DNA of 64,000 nt from Fructilactobacillus fructivorans (lineage in GTDB: Bacteria > Bacillota > Bacilli > Lactobacillales > Lactobacillaceae), in assembly GCF_001434095.1 (NCBI RefSeq), contig NZ_AZDS01000002.1, positions 1 to 64,000 of the forward strand. The letters run 5' to 3'. This document shows, in pieces, positions 46,380-56,469 of this stretch; the first letter of the stretch is position 1, and every line of letters starts with the position of its first letter. The translations under genes and the position numbers were made by a program. A model generated the notes under the pieces. That model saw nothing but the letters and a program-made list of their open reading frames with translations, was not told the DNA's origin and did no database searches.

Positions 46380-46411
46380 AGACTTAACTATTTTAGTTAG
46401 GTCTTTTTTTT
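46380..46411 (+). terminator. Terminator after rpsR
   Basis: GACTTAACTA / TAGTTAGGTC with a 3-nt loop (one G-U pair), then T8. Confidence 0.85.
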
Positions 46412-46481
46412 ACCCTTTTTATGGGATGAGCTCCAATGTGATAAAATAGAAGAAATAATGGAGTGGGAGATGGGAGTTACT

Positions 46482-48506
46482 ATGAAAAAGTTCTTTTCAC
46501 AAATGACGTTACCGCCATTTTTAAAAAATACACGATTAAGAAAAATTACGATTTTTATTGCGATTTCATTGATTTTGGGATTAGTAATTGCCTTTCTGTA
46601 CAACTTCTTCATTGGAATTGTTCTATTGCTGGTGGCCTGTTTAGGACTGGTCTATACCATCAACACGATGAACCGAGTTGGTGAAGAATCCGACAAATAC
46701 ATTAACGACCTGTCCTACCAGATTATGCGGGGTCAGCAGGAATCCCTTCTGGAGATGCCGATTGGGATCCTGATCTTTAACGATGAACACGTGGTGGAAT
46801 GGATTAATCCGTACCTGCAACCGTACTTTGACAGTTCGGAAATAGTTGGTTATCCGCTTGATCATTCTGCTCCCGACCTCTTTGACATAATTCAGGCCAA
46901 CCTGGATCAGACGAAACCGTTTGAGATGACCTGGCGGGGACATAAGTTCGATATGTTGGTCCAAAAGGAATATAACACCGTCTACATGATGGATATTACC
47001 CATTATGCGGAAATCGAAAGTAAGTATGAAAATGGTAAAATTGCGGTTGGCCAGATCTTTTTGGATAACTTTGATGAAATTACCCAGTCAATGAGTGACC
47101 AAGACGTTTCTAACTTGAGAAATTACATCACCAATGAGCTAAGTTCGTGGGCGCAGGAGTATGGGATCTTCTTAAAACGAATTGATGCCGATCACTACTT
47201 TATCCTGTTGTACGTCTCCACTCTGAATCAGATTGAATCCGATAAGTTCAAGATACTGGACGTCATTCGGGAAAACACTTCCAAACAAAACCTCCCGTTG
47301 ACGCTTAGTATGGGAATTTCATACGATGACAATAACCTGAATAATCTCGCTGACCAGGCCCAGAGTAACCTTGATTTGGCTCTTGGTCGTGGTGGTGATC
47401 AGGTCGTTGTTAAAGCCAAGGACAAGGAAGCCCGATACTATGGTGGCAAGACGAACCCGATGGAGAAACGAACCCGGGTTCGAGCTCGGATGATCTCCCA
47501 CGCTTTACAAGAGTTAATGAAGGAATCCGACCAAATTTTCGTGCAGGGACACGCTCAACCTGACATGGATGCTATGGGAGCTGCCATGGGTATCAGACGA
47601 ATTGCCCAGATGAATGGTAAGCAGTGTTGGATTGTAATGGACGAAGAGGAACCGCATTCTGACATCAAACGGTTGTTGAATGCGATTGACGATTATCCTG
47701 ACATTAAGGAATCGATCATTACCCCGGATAAGGCGCTCAAGAAGGCCACTGACAGCAGTTTACTGATCATGGTCGACCACTCGAAGCCTGACATGGGAGT
47801 ATCCGGGGATCTTTACAAACGTCTCAAGAATCGCGTGGTCATCATCGACCACCATCGTCGGGGAGAGGACTTTCCCGAAAACCCAATCTTGGTCTACATT
47901 GAACCGTATGCTTCCTCCGCTTGTGAGCTGATTACCGAAATGTTTGAGTATCAGTCGCAGGATGCGGATCCCATTAATCAACTGGAGGCAACGGCGATGT
48001 TGAGTGGGATCGTGGTTGATACCCAGTCCTTTACCATTCGTACGGGAACGCGTACGTTTGATGCCGCCAGTTATCTCCGATCAGCGGGCGCTAATGCCGA
48101 CGAAATGTCTGACTTCATGAAAGAGAGTGTGACGAACTACATGGATCGAAACCACCTCATTTCCATGATGGAACAGATTGACGAAAATATGGCACTCATT
48201 ACCGCCGAAAATGACAAGGAATACGACTCTGTAATTGCCGCTCAGGCCGTCGATTCCCTCCTGACAATTGATGGAGTTGAAGCTTCATTTATTGTCTTTA
48301 AACGAACAAACGGAAACATTGGCATTTCGGCCAGAAGTAATGGTAACATTAATGTTCAACTGATTATGGAAGCACTTGGTGGTGGTGGTCACCTGTCCGC
48401 GGGTGCCACTCAGATTCCCGATGAAAGTGTTTCTGAGGTTAAAAAGACCCTATTGGGCGCCATTAACAAGATCGTTAACAGCGATGATGAGAAAGCAGAC
48501 AAATAG
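46482..48506 (+). CDS. gdpP: Cyclic-di-AMP phosphodiesterase GdpP
   Basis: 674 residues: two N-terminal membrane spans (about 18-60), a PAS-like domain, a degenerate GGDEF domain (about 170-310), then DHH (GHAQPDMDAMGAAMG, MVDHSKPD, DHHRRGED) and DHHA1 (GGGGHLSAGATQI) domains that hydrolyse c-di-AMP to pApA. ATG 46482 is chosen, with GGGAG upstream; an ATG at 46458 overlaps no such signal. It controls osmotic and cell-wall homeostasis. rplI follows 51 bp later, as in most Firmicutes. Confidence 0.96.
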   Translation: MKKFFSQMTLPPFLKNTRLRKITIFIAISLILGLVIAFLYNFFIGIVLLLVACLGLVYTINTMNRVGEESDKYINDLSYQIMRGQQESLLEMPIGILIFNDEHVVEWINPYLQPYFDSSEIVGYPLDHSAPDLFDIIQANLDQTKPFEMTWRGHKFDMLVQKEYNTVYMMDITHYAEIESKYENGKIAVGQIFLDNFDEITQSMSDQDVSNLRNYITNELSSWAQEYGIFLKRIDADHYFILLYVSTLNQIESDKFKILDVIRENTSKQNLPLTLSMGISYDDNNLNNLADQAQSNLDLALGRGGDQVVVKAKDKEARYYGGKTNPMEKRTRVRARMISHALQELMKESDQIFVQGHAQPDMDAMGAAMGIRRIAQMNGKQCWIVMDEEEPHSDIKRLLNAIDDYPDIKESIITPDKALKKATDSSLLIMVDHSKPDMGVSGDLYKRLKNRVVIIDHHRRGEDFPENPILVYIEPYASSACELITEMFEYQSQDADPINQLEATAMLSGIVVDTQSFTIRTGTRTFDAASYLRSAGANADEMSDFMKESVTNYMDRNHLISMMEQIDENMALITAENDKEYDSVIAAQAVDSLLTIDGVEASFIVFKRTNGNIGISARSNGNINVQLIMEALGGGGHLSAGATQIPDESVSEVKKTLLGAINKIVNSDDEKADK

Positions 48507-48557
48507 CAGAATGAACTTAAATCTGTTAAATTATTAGTAAACAAGGAGTGAATCAAA

Positions 48558-49010
48558 ATGAAAGTAATCTTTTTGAGCGATGTTAAAGGTAAGGGTAACC
48601 GTGGTGACGTAAAGGAAATGCCATCTGGCTACGCTAACAACTTTTTGATTAAGAAGGGACTCGCTAAAGCAGCCACCAAACAGGCGATCAGTGAGTTAAA
48701 GGCCCAACAACACGTTGAAGCTGAACATCAAGAAGAGGAACTTGAAGATTCCAAACGTCTGAAAAAGGAGCTTGAAGACGACAAGACCGTCGTTGAACTA
48801 AAGGCGAAGGCAGGATCAGACGGACGATTGTTCGGTTCAATTACCAGTAAGCAGATTGCTCAAGGTCTGTTGGATCAGTACAATATTAAACTTGATAAAC
48901 GGAAGATCGAAATGAGTGAACCAATCAAGTCCATGGGTTATACCGATGTTCCCGTTAAGGTTCATCCCCAGGTTTCCGCTCAAATTCGGGTTCACGTTAG
49001 CGAAAAATAA
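48558..49010 (+). CDS. rplI: 50S ribosomal protein L9
   Basis: 150 residues: N-terminal domain [21 protein letters not shown] with [13 protein letters not shown], a long charged helix, and the C-terminal rRNA-binding domain ([13 protein letters not shown]). ATG follows AAGGAG. It sits in the gdpP-rplI-dnaB arrangement. Confidence 0.97.
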   Translation: MKVIFLSDVKGKGNRGDVKEMPSGYANNFLIKKGLAKAATKQAISELKAQQHVEAEHQEEELEDSKRLKKELEDDKTVVELKAKAGSDGRLFGSITSKQIAQGLLDQYNIKLDKRKIEMSEPIKSMGYTDVPVKVHPQVSAQIRVHVSEK

Positions 49011-49044
49011 ATGATCGTAAGTTACAGTTAGAAAAGAGTCGAGA

Positions 49045-50445
49045 ATGAACAACGATACTTTAAATGATCACACACCACCGCAGAACATTGAGGCTGAAAA
49101 AGCCGTTTTGGGGTCCATCTTCCTAAGTACCGACGGACTAGTCGACGCCATGGAATACTTGAATCCTGATGATTTCTACAAGCGGGCTCACCAACTAATT
49201 TTTAAGGCGATGTTAGATTTAAACGAGGATGATCAGGGAATTGACGCCGTGACCGTTACCGATCTTTTAAAACAGCGTGACCAACTAGAAGACGTCGGTG
49301 GGGTTCCGTACATCATTGACCTGACGAACGCTGTACCAACGGCCGCTAACTTGGTGTACTACGCTAAGATTGTGAAAAATAAGGCCGTTTTAAGACGACT
49401 GATCCAGACCGCTACTAACATTGCGACCCAGGGATACGAACAGTCCGAAGACGTGGAAGATCTGTTAGATAACGCCGAACGGGACATCATGAACGTTTCG
49501 GAGGATCGGAATCAATCTGGATTTAAGAACATTAAGGACGTTTTAAACGAATCCTTTACTAAAATTGACCAACTTTCTCAAAATGGTGGGGATGACATTA
49601 CCGGTCTTGCGACGGGCTATCACGAGCTTGACAAGATGACTACCGGCCTTCATCCCGGTGAACTGATGATTCTGGCGGCACGACCAGCCGTTGGTAAAAC
49701 CGCGTTTGCGTTGAACATCGCGCAGAACGTGGGAACGAAGACTGACAAGACGGTTGCCATTTTCAGTTTGGAAATGAGCGCGGAGTCACTAGTGAACAGA
49801 ATGTTATGTGCGGAAGGTAGTATTGATGCCAACCACCTGAGAACCGGTCAATTGACCGAAGAGGAATGGCAGAATTTAGTAATTGCGATGGGCAGTCTTT
49901 CAAAGGCTCACATCTACATTGACGATACTCCCGGCAATAAGATGGCTGGCATTCGTGCTAACTGCCGGCGGTTAGCTAAACAAACCGGCAATTTGGGATT
50001 GATCGTCGTCGATTACCTTCAGTTAATTGAAGGGAGTAACAAAGAAAATCGGCAACAGGAAGTTTCTGAAATTTCCCGTCAACTTAAAAAATTAGCGAAT
50101 GAACTTCAAGTGCCAGTGATTGCATTATCACAACTCTCACGTGGAGTGGAACAGCGTCAGGACAAGCGTCCGGTGTTGTCGGATATTCGTGAATCAGGAT
50201 CAATCGAACAGGATGCTGACATCGTCGCCTTCTTGTACCGGGAAGACTACTATGAGCACGATTCAGACGATGAAGATTCTGATCCCCGTTCTCAAGGGGC
50301 CGATGACGATGATAACGTCGGCGAGGTTGAAGTTATTATCGAAAAGAATCGTTCGGGTCCGAGGGGAACCGTTAAACTGCTCTTTGTAAAATCGTATAAT
50401 AAATTCTCATCTATTTCCTATGCTTCGAATGATGGTGTACAATAA
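49045..50445 (+). CDS. dnaB: Replicative DNA helicase
   Basis: 466 residues. The N-terminal helical domain (PPQNIEAEKAVLGSIFL) and RecA-like motor domain (Walker A AARPAVGKTAFALNIA, SLEMSAESLVNRML, GLIVVDYLQLI, and the arginine finger region SDIRESGSIEQDADIV) are complete. It unwinds DNA at the fork as a hexamer. Called dnaC in Bacillus nomenclature. A terminator follows at once. Confidence 0.97.
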   Translation: MNNDTLNDHTPPQNIEAEKAVLGSIFLSTDGLVDAMEYLNPDDFYKRAHQLIFKAMLDLNEDDQGIDAVTVTDLLKQRDQLEDVGGVPYIIDLTNAVPTAANLVYYAKIVKNKAVLRRLIQTATNIATQGYEQSEDVEDLLDNAERDIMNVSEDRNQSGFKNIKDVLNESFTKIDQLSQNGGDDITGLATGYHELDKMTTGLHPGELMILAARPAVGKTAFALNIAQNVGTKTDKTVAIFSLEMSAESLVNRMLCAEGSIDANHLRTGQLTEEEWQNLVIAMGSLSKAHIYIDDTPGNKMAGIRANCRRLAKQTGNLGLIVVDYLQLIEGSNKENRQQEVSEISRQLKKLANELQVPVIALSQLSRGVEQRQDKRPVLSDIRESGSIEQDADIVAFLYREDYYEHDSDDEDSDPRSQGADDDDNVGEVEVIIEKNRSGPRGTVKLLFVKSYNKFSSISYASNDGVQ

Positions 50446-50479
50446 AAAGCCACTTACAGGGTAAGTGGCTTTTTTTATT
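50446..50479 (+). terminator. Terminator after dnaB
   Basis: AAAAAGCCACTTAC / GTAAGTGGCTTTTT around a very short loop, followed by T residues. Confidence 0.9.
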
Positions 50480-50513
50480 AAAACTAAAATAAGAAAGATT
50501 GAGAGGATTTTCA

Positions 50514-51842
50514 ATGAACAACAACGAAAAGACACAAGGGTTGCCAAAATTATCCATTGCGGCAATCTGGTTTCTATCCTTTGGAATTCTTGGAGTCCAA
50601 ATGTCATTTGGGTTGATGAATTCGCAACTTGGAAGAATTTTTCAGACCCTTGGAACGTCACCGAGTCTCTTAGGACTCCTGTTTATCATTCTCCCGATCG
50701 CCGGGTTGTTTGTCCAACCCTTGGTCGGTGGATGGTCTGATCGAACCTGGATTCCGAAGTGGGGCAGAAGGATTCCCTATCTAATTGTTGGGACCATTGC
50801 GGCCGCCATCACGTTATTCCTGCTACCAAACGTCGGTGATTTCGGGTGGCCAAGCGTGGTTACAATTTCGTTGGCCGCCGTCATCACGTTGGTCTTGATG
50901 GTTGCCTTTAACATGTGTGTGCAGCCCTATAAAATGCTGATTGGTGACATGGTTAACCAACGGCAGAGTGGGTTTGCGTATTCGATTCAGAGTTTCTTCT
51001 TGAACATCGGTAGCGTGCTAGCGTGTCTATCACCATGGCTCTTTACCGAGATTGGGGTTAGTAACACTGCCAGCAAGGGGATGGTTCCTAACTCAGTAAT
51101 CTTCTCGTTCTACGTTGCCGTCGTTGTCCTGATCTTCTGTACCATCGTCACCGTTTTAAAGGTTGACGAGTATCCACCAAAGCAGTTCAACGATTATCAT
51201 GGTTTGGAACAGAACGGGAAACGAGCTAAGAAAAGCACGTGGATGCTTTTAAAGGACGCACCCAGGGTTTTCTGGGTTGTGTCCATCATCCAACTCTTTG
51301 CCTACATTGGTTTTGCCTACATGTGGATGTACGGAACCAGTATCATTGCTAAAAACGTCTTTAACACCACTGACCCAATGAGCAGTGGCTACCAGGCTGG
51401 TGGTAATTTATTTGGAATTCTATCGGCAGTGTATGCACTAGCCGCCGTGGTGGTTTCTCTGGTACTGGCACGAATTCCGCAACGAAAATACAAACTGTTC
51501 TTCTCGATTAGTTTAGTCATCGGGGGAATGGGTTTCTTAATGTCAGCGTTGAGTCACACCACTTTTTTACAGGTAATTGCGTTTATCCTGATCGGCGTTG
51601 GTTGGGCCGGAATTTCGGTCTATCCGTTGACGTTTGTGACCCGTGAGATTCCCGGAAAATACATTGGGGTTTACATGGGATTATTTAACGTTCAGATTTG
51701 TATTCCGCAGATTGTGGCTTCACTGGCCAGTCCGGTGATTGTGATGGTAATTGGTTCCATTGCAAATATCTTTGTGATTGCGGCCGTAACCATGGTTTTG
51801 GCAGCCGGAGCAGTGTGGATTCTACGTGATATCCGAGACTAA
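50514..51842 (+). CDS. MFS sugar transporter (SLC45/GPH-like)
   Basis: 442 residues, twelve membrane spans. The N-terminal half has a cation-symporter-like motif, VQPLVGGWSDRTWIPKWGRRIPYL, in the loop between spans 2 and 3 (here broken as VGGWSDRTW and KWGRRIPYL), which is typical of the SLC45/maltose-type MFS carriers often found in lactobacilli. ATG 50514 has GAGAGG 7 nt upstream. It is a single gene behind a terminator. The substrate is probably a sugar or disaccharide; the exact one cannot be told. Confidence 0.85.
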   Translation: MNNNEKTQGLPKLSIAAIWFLSFGILGVQMSFGLMNSQLGRIFQTLGTSPSLLGLLFIILPIAGLFVQPLVGGWSDRTWIPKWGRRIPYLIVGTIAAAITLFLLPNVGDFGWPSVVTISLAAVITLVLMVAFNMCVQPYKMLIGDMVNQRQSGFAYSIQSFFLNIGSVLACLSPWLFTEIGVSNTASKGMVPNSVIFSFYVAVVVLIFCTIVTVLKVDEYPPKQFNDYHGLEQNGKRAKKSTWMLLKDAPRVFWVVSIIQLFAYIGFAYMWMYGTSIIAKNVFNTTDPMSSGYQAGGNLFGILSAVYALAAVVVSLVLARIPQRKYKLFFSISLVIGGMGFLMSALSHTTFLQVIAFILIGVGWAGISVYPLTFVTREIPGKYIGVYMGLFNVQICIPQIVASLASPVIVMVIGSIANIFVIAAVTMVLAAGAVWILRDIRD

Positions 51843-51911
51843 TTGTTTTCAGAGGTTTCAAGTCGTTAATAAGATTGATTACTAATAAGTTTCACTGAGT
51901 CAAATTGGAAT

Positions 51912-51927
51912 TGTTCCACGTGAAACA
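51912..51927. promoter_or_regulatory. parS site
   Basis: TGTTCCACGTGAAACA fits the degenerate parS consensus TGTTNCACGTGAAACA completely. It lies about 17 kb right of dnaA. Confidence 0.85.
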
Positions 51928-51971
51928 ATTCGGATAATTACATGAAGCAAACGAGTTAGAAGGTGTCCAAC

Positions 51972-52138
51972 ACGAAAAAACAACAAGTACTAGTCGGAAT
52001 TTTTGCTTTCTTGGCGGCCATGTTTTTAATTTTGATCCCGTTTATAGGGGATCAAAAGTTATCTGGATCGCCATTGCGATGACCGCTTTGTGTGCTGGTC
52101 TGGCAATTTTAACCGAGATTTTAGCTATTAAAAAATAA
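51972..52138 (+). pseudogene. Decayed small two-span membrane protein gene
   Basis: A former gene of about 56 codons encoding two hydrophobic spans (VLVGIFAFLAAMFLILIPF and VIWIAIAMTALCAGLAILTEIL) and a final KK. Two lesions are visible: AGAAGGTG is followed at normal spacing by ACG where ATG is expected (51972), and the frame shifts near 52052-52060, where adding one base to the A4 run restores GDQKVIW. Small proteins of this layout are common in lactobacilli, without a known role. An in-frame GTG at 51963 lies inside the ribosome binding site and is unlikely to work. Confidence 0.65.
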
Positions 52139-52189
52139 AAAAGGGAAGATCTACCGTAAGTAACAACGATGGGGGTCTTCCTTTTTGTG
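52137..52189 (+). terminator. Terminator after the decayed small gene
   Basis: AAAAGGGAAGATC pairs with GGTCTTCCTTTTT across a loop of about 20 nt, ending in a T run. Confidence 0.6.
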
Positions 52190-52203
52190 TGAAATGAAGT
52201 AAT

Positions 52204-52236
52204 AAAAAAGGATCATGGTCTTAAACCATGATCCTG
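52204..52236 (-). terminator. Terminator of the tRNA-Lys transcript
   Basis: AGGATCATGGT / ACCATGATCCT with a 4-nt loop, followed on the minus strand by TTTTTTATT, just after the tRNA 3' end. Confidence 0.85.
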
Positions 52237-52244
52237 ATATATGA

Positions 52245-52317
52245 TGGGCAGTCAGGGGTTCGAACCCTGGACCCACGGATTAAGAGTCCGTTGCTCTGCC
52301 AGCTGAGCTAACTGCCC
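52245..52317 (-). tRNA. tRNA-Lys (anticodon CTT)
   Basis: 73 nt with a 7-bp acceptor stem (GGGCAGT / ACTGCCC), D arm AGCTCAGCTGGCAGAGC, anticodon loop CTCTTAA with anticodon CTT, and T arm GGGTTCGAACCC. CCA is not encoded. It is on the minus strand, against the direction of replication and of its neighbours, with its own terminator. Confidence 0.95.
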
Positions 52318-52473
52318 AAATCAAAAGTACATTTATTATAATAGCATACCGCCAAAACCCATGCAACACTATTTTATAAAAAATTACAAAACAAGTGGTA
52401 TTAGAAGGGTCTTCCGTTGAGCCGTTGTTAATTAATAACAGTTGTTGAATAACGTGAAGCTAGTAATTTGATG

Positions 52474-52482
52474 TGTTACAAT
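52474..52482 (+). promoter_or_regulatory. Extended -10 element upstream of walR
   Basis: TGTTACAAT (TGn plus TACAAT) lies about 88 bp before walR with a poor -35 (GTGAAG at 17 bp). It is the best promoter candidate for the walRKHIJ operon. Confidence 0.45.
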
Positions 52483-52570
52483 TTAACTAGGATTGAGCAT
52501 AAAATAAGACTTGATTCTAAACTCGATTGTAATAGGGACTACCGCTAGTCCAAAGGAGACAAATAATATT

Positions 52571-53284
52571 ATGAAGAAAAAAATTCTAGTTGTCGATGAC
52601 GAAAAGCCAATTACAGATATTGAAAAATTTAGTTTAACCAAAGAAGGATTTGACGTTGATGTAGCCCACGATGGACAGGAAGCCCTCGACAAAGTCGATA
52701 GTAACACACCTGACCTCATTATCCTTGATTTAATGCTTCCCAAGGTTGACGGACTGGAAGTTGCCAAGGAAGTTCGAAAGACCCACAACATGCCGATTAT
52801 CATGGTAACTGCCAAAGACTCCGAACTTGATAAGGTCTTGGGACTAGAACTTGGGGCGGATGATTACGTCACCAAGCCATTTTCAAACCGAGAATTAGTG
52901 GCCCGGGTAAAGGCCAATTTGCGTCGGCAAAATATTACCGGCTCAGCTGGTGAGGGAAAGGATGATAACCACGACATCGAAATCGGTGACCTGGTCATTC
53001 ATCCCGATTCTTATTCCGTTACCAAACGCGGGAAGGGCGTTGATTTGACCCACCGTGAATTTGAGTTGTTGCATTATTTGGCCCAACACATTGGTCAGGT
53101 AATGACCAGAGAGCACCTGCTTCAGACCGTTTGGGGCTATGATTACTTTGGTGACGTACGAACGGTCGACGTTACCGTCCGTCGTTTACGGGAAAAAATC
53201 GAAGACGATTCAAGTCATCCAAAGTGGTTGGTAACCAGACGTGGAGTGGGCTACTACCTACGCGATTCCGAAAGGGAAGAATAA
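52571..53284 (+). CDS. walR: Cell-wall response regulator WalR
   Basis: 237 residues: receiver domain with the acidic pocket DDE, phosphoacceptor Asp in [13 protein letters not shown] and Lys in YVTKPF, then an OmpR/PhoB winged helix with [29 protein letters not shown] in two parts. The ATG at 52571 is chosen because AAAGGAG lies about 18 nt upstream in the leader and homologues begin [11 protein letters not shown]. WalRK is the essential system controlling wall hydrolases. First gene of walRKHIJ. Confidence 0.96.
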   Translation: MKKKILVVDDEKPITDIEKFSLTKEGFDVDVAHDGQEALDKVDSNTPDLIILDLMLPKVDGLEVAKEVRKTHNMPIIMVTAKDSELDKVLGLELGADDYVTKPFSNRELVARVKANLRRQNITGSAGEGKDDNHDIEIGDLVIHPDSYSVTKRGKGVDLTHREFELLHYLAQHIGQVMTREHLLQTVWGYDYFGDVRTVDVTVRRLREKIEDDSSHPKWLVTRRGVGYYLRDSEREE

Positions 53285-53318
53285 CAAATTCGATTAATTT
53301 ATTAGAGGTATTCATGCG

Positions 53319-55175
53319 ATGAAGAAGAAAAGACGTTGGCACTTTCTGCGGTCGATTCACTTTAAGATTGCGCTGGTTTTCGCGTTAATGATGATTATCA
53401 CCCTGGAAGTAGTGGGTGCCGTTTTTGTACGTCAACTCGAGTATCAAAATTTGAATACGTTTAAGGACTCCATTCAGCTGAAGCCCTATGTCAACACGTC
53501 CCTTAAGAAACAGTTGGCTAAAAAGAACCAAACCGACGCTAACAAGCAGATTCAGACCATTTTGGAAGACGTTGACACTAACAATTCTGATGACATTTTG
53601 GTGGTTGATTCCAGGGGTAACATTCGGGGAACCAACCAGAGCAGTGATCAGTCCTTAGTTGGACAAAAGACGACTGATAATGACATCAAGAATGCTTTAA
53701 ATAACGGCAAAACGATTGAGAAGAACACTTATAGTGACGGGAACCGGTACTACACCATGATTACGCCTCTGATTAATAGTCAGGGAAACGAAAATAACAT
53801 GGAAGGGGTCGTCTACGTTCGGGCCAATCTGAATCCGGTTTATCAAAACATTAACAGTATCACCCTAATTTATCTATTTGCGGCGATCGTTGCCATTATC
53901 TTGGGGTTGCTTTTGACGTTCATTATTTCGCGTGCGATTACAAAGCCGATTGACGCAATGAAGAAGCAGACGGAACAGATTGCCCGGGGAAACTACTCGG
54001 GACACGTCAAGGTTTACGGAAACGATGAACTGGGACAATTGGCGCGTGCCGTTAATAACTTGTCAGTAAGAGTTGAGGAGTCTCAGGAGTCCACGGAGTC
54101 CGAACGAAGGCGACTGGATTCCGTCCTCGATAACATGACCGATGGAGTGGTTGCGACCGATCGCCGCGGGAACGTTATCATTATTAATGATGAGGCGCTC
54201 AGCTTCTTAGGGGTTACTAAGCAGCAGGTCATCGGGAAATCCATTCTGGATGTCCTGCATCTCCGTGATCGGTTCACCTTAAAGGATCTCATTGAAGACC
54301 CGGGTCAGGTAAACTTGGACTTTTCTGATCGTGATCACAAGTTGATTCTATCGGCTCATTTCTCACTGATTCAGCGGGAATCGGGCTTCATTAATGGACT
54401 CGTTTGTGTCTTTCATGACATTACCCTGCAACAGAAGATTGATGACGACCGGAAACAATTTGTGTCCAACGTTTCTCACGAATTAAGAACCCCATTAACC
54501 AGTGTCCATTCCTACATCGAGGCTTTACAAGATGGAGCCTGGAAGGACAAGGACCTGGCACCTAAGTTTTTGAAAGTAACGCAAGATGAGACCGACCGGA
54601 TGACCCGAATGATTAACGATTTACTGACGTTATCACGAATGGATTCTGGCACTCAGAAATACGATACCGAATTAGTCAATATGAACAAACTCTTTAACTA
54701 CATTCTGGATCGTTTCGACATGATCATTAAAACTGACGATAATCCGAAAAAGAAGTATTCCATCAAGCGTGATTTCACTAAACAAGACCTGTGGGCCGAG
54801 ATTGATACCGACCGGTTTACCCAGGTAATTGATAACATCATGAACAATGCCATCAAGTATTCGCCCGATGGTGGTGTGATTACTTGTCGGATCTACGAAC
54901 AAAAGAACCGGATCATCATGAGTATTTCCGATCAGGGACTTGGAATGCCGAAGAAGGCCATTAAGCACATTTTTGACCGTTTCTATCGGGTTGATAAGGC
55001 CCGTTCAAGAGCCCAGGGTGGAAGTGGCCTTGGACTAGCAATTTCGAAGGAAATCGTGGAAGCCTTTGGCGGACACATCTGGGTTGATAGTGTCGAAGGA
55101 AAGGGATCGACGTTCTATATCTCACTACCAAATGAACCAGTTGAGGAGGATCTTTGGGATGAAGGAGAAGCTTAA
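53319..55175 (+). CDS. walK: Cell-wall sensor histidine kinase WalK
   Basis: 618 residues: two membrane spans (about 12-32 and 182-205) around an extracellular Cache-like domain, HAMP, PAS (DNMTDGVVATDRRGNVII), HisKA with the phosphorylated His in FVSNVSHELRTPLTSV, and HATPase with DQGLGMPKKA and GGSGLGLAIS. It phosphorylates WalR. The last 17 bp overlap walH. Confidence 0.96.
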   Translation: MKKKRRWHFLRSIHFKIALVFALMMIITLEVVGAVFVRQLEYQNLNTFKDSIQLKPYVNTSLKKQLAKKNQTDANKQIQTILEDVDTNNSDDILVVDSRGNIRGTNQSSDQSLVGQKTTDNDIKNALNNGKTIEKNTYSDGNRYYTMITPLINSQGNENNMEGVVYVRANLNPVYQNINSITLIYLFAAIVAIILGLLLTFIISRAITKPIDAMKKQTEQIARGNYSGHVKVYGNDELGQLARAVNNLSVRVEESQESTESERRRLDSVLDNMTDGVVATDRRGNVIIINDEALSFLGVTKQQVIGKSILDVLHLRDRFTLKDLIEDPGQVNLDFSDRDHKLILSAHFSLIQRESGFINGLVCVFHDITLQQKIDDDRKQFVSNVSHELRTPLTSVHSYIEALQDGAWKDKDLAPKFLKVTQDETDRMTRMINDLLTLSRMDSGTQKYDTELVNMNKLFNYILDRFDMIIKTDDNPKKKYSIKRDFTKQDLWAEIDTDRFTQVIDNIMNNAIKYSPDGGVITCRIYEQKNRIIMSISDQGLGMPKKAIKHIFDRFYRVDKARSRAQGGSGLGLAISKEIVEAFGGHIWVDSVEGKGSTFYISLPNEPVEEDLWDEGEA

Positions 55176-56469
55176 ACCATACATTTTACCAGTTTCACTG
55201 TGTATTGCTGTGCTGGTCAGCTTGGTTCTGATCGTGGCGCTACTGGTTAATCCAGCTCGATTTGGCAGTCGCATGCACCAGGACAAGTCGGCCACGCTTA
55301 AAAGTGAGGTCTCTTCTAAAAATCGCTACGACATCTATTCTCCTACCGAGGTCATCAGAACCGCCAAGGATGGCAAGCAGGGATTACTCACGAGTGAAAC
55401 CACCAGTTTGACGGGAGAATTGGTCAAAAACATTGAAACTTACCACGTTGAATCGGTAAAAGAAATTTCAAAGGATAACCAGAAACACTTTATTAATACC
55501 CTTAATTCTAATAATTCACTGATGTTGAACTATGGAAGTGAAATTCCAGTGAAATTGTTGAGTAAGATCTTTGATAGTAAGGTTGGAAGTAATAACTTCA
55601 ACGTGAACCGAATGATTCTGCCCCTCGGTGACAACACCCACTTCTATCTTTTGGGTGATAATGGTTATCACGTTTATGAGGTAACCACTAAGAAACGAAA
55701 TTTAAATCAGCTTCAGAACATTCTTAATAAAAAGATTCAGTCCGTTAACGTTCAGATGCGGACCCTAAACGACCGACCGTTTCTCTTCTACCCCAACCGG
55801 GTCAAGATGCGAAACTACGGTTACTTACTGGCTGAACAGTCACAGACCGCCTACATTAACCGGGTGTTGGGTAACACGACGGATACGAGCGTTAAGCATC
55901 GAAAGAAGAGTACCACCTACAGTAGTCGGGACCAGTCCCTTAATTTTGACGATGATGACAACGTGCTTTATCAGGACTACAAACAGAACAAGCGTGAGAG
56001 AAGCTACGCAAACGTCCTTAATTCCGCTTATGGGTACGCTAACAAGTTAGGAATTCCGTTGGATAATGCTCGGTTTGACAGCTATAATCCGGTGAAAAAT
56101 ACGGTGACTTATCGAACCTTCGTGGAGGGCTATCCTGTCTTTAACCAGAAACGACTTGGAACCTGTTCGTTTACGATGGGGAACGGCGGGGCAACTCGCT
56201 ACGAATTTTCCCTCCTAAGTTTTCAGATTCCAATTCCAACCAACGCTGAGAGTACCACCCTTCCAAGCACGGGAACGGTGCTGAATCAATTATCCGCTGA
56301 GGGGATTGACATGAAGAAAGTGCGTTCAATTACCCTGGGATATCAGGTGGTTCCTGAGAAAAACAATAAACAATTAATCACCCTTCAGCCATCGTGGTTT
56401 GTAAACTACGATGGGTCCTGGATTAATTACCAATTAATCGGTAATGGGACTGGAAAGGAGAGTTTCTAA
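55159..56469 (+). CDS. walH: WalK regulator WalH (YycH)
   Basis: 436 residues: one N-terminal membrane anchor (about 8-30) and a large extracellular domain of the YycH family. In Bacillus, WalH and WalI bind WalK in the membrane and restrain it; in staphylococci they activate it. ATG 55159 is set by GAGGAGGA 8 nt upstream and by the family start MKEKLKPYILPV; longer in-frame extensions lie inside walK. Confidence 0.9.
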   Translation: MKEKLKPYILPVSLCIAVLVSLVLIVALLVNPARFGSRMHQDKSATLKSEVSSKNRYDIYSPTEVIRTAKDGKQGLLTSETTSLTGELVKNIETYHVESVKEISKDNQKHFINTLNSNNSLMLNYGSEIPVKLLSKIFDSKVGSNNFNVNRMILPLGDNTHFYLLGDNGYHVYEVTTKKRNLNQLQNILNKKIQSVNVQMRTLNDRPFLFYPNRVKMRNYGYLLAEQSQTAYINRVLGNTTDTSVKHRKKSTTYSSRDQSLNFDDDDNVLYQDYKQNKRERSYANVLNSAYGYANKLGIPLDNARFDSYNPVKNTVTYRTFVEGYPVFNQKRLGTCSFTMGNGGATRYEFSLLSFQIPIPTNAESTTLPSTGTVLNQLSAEGIDMKKVRSITLGYQVVPEKNNKQLITLQPSWFVNYDGSWINYQLIGNGTGKESF

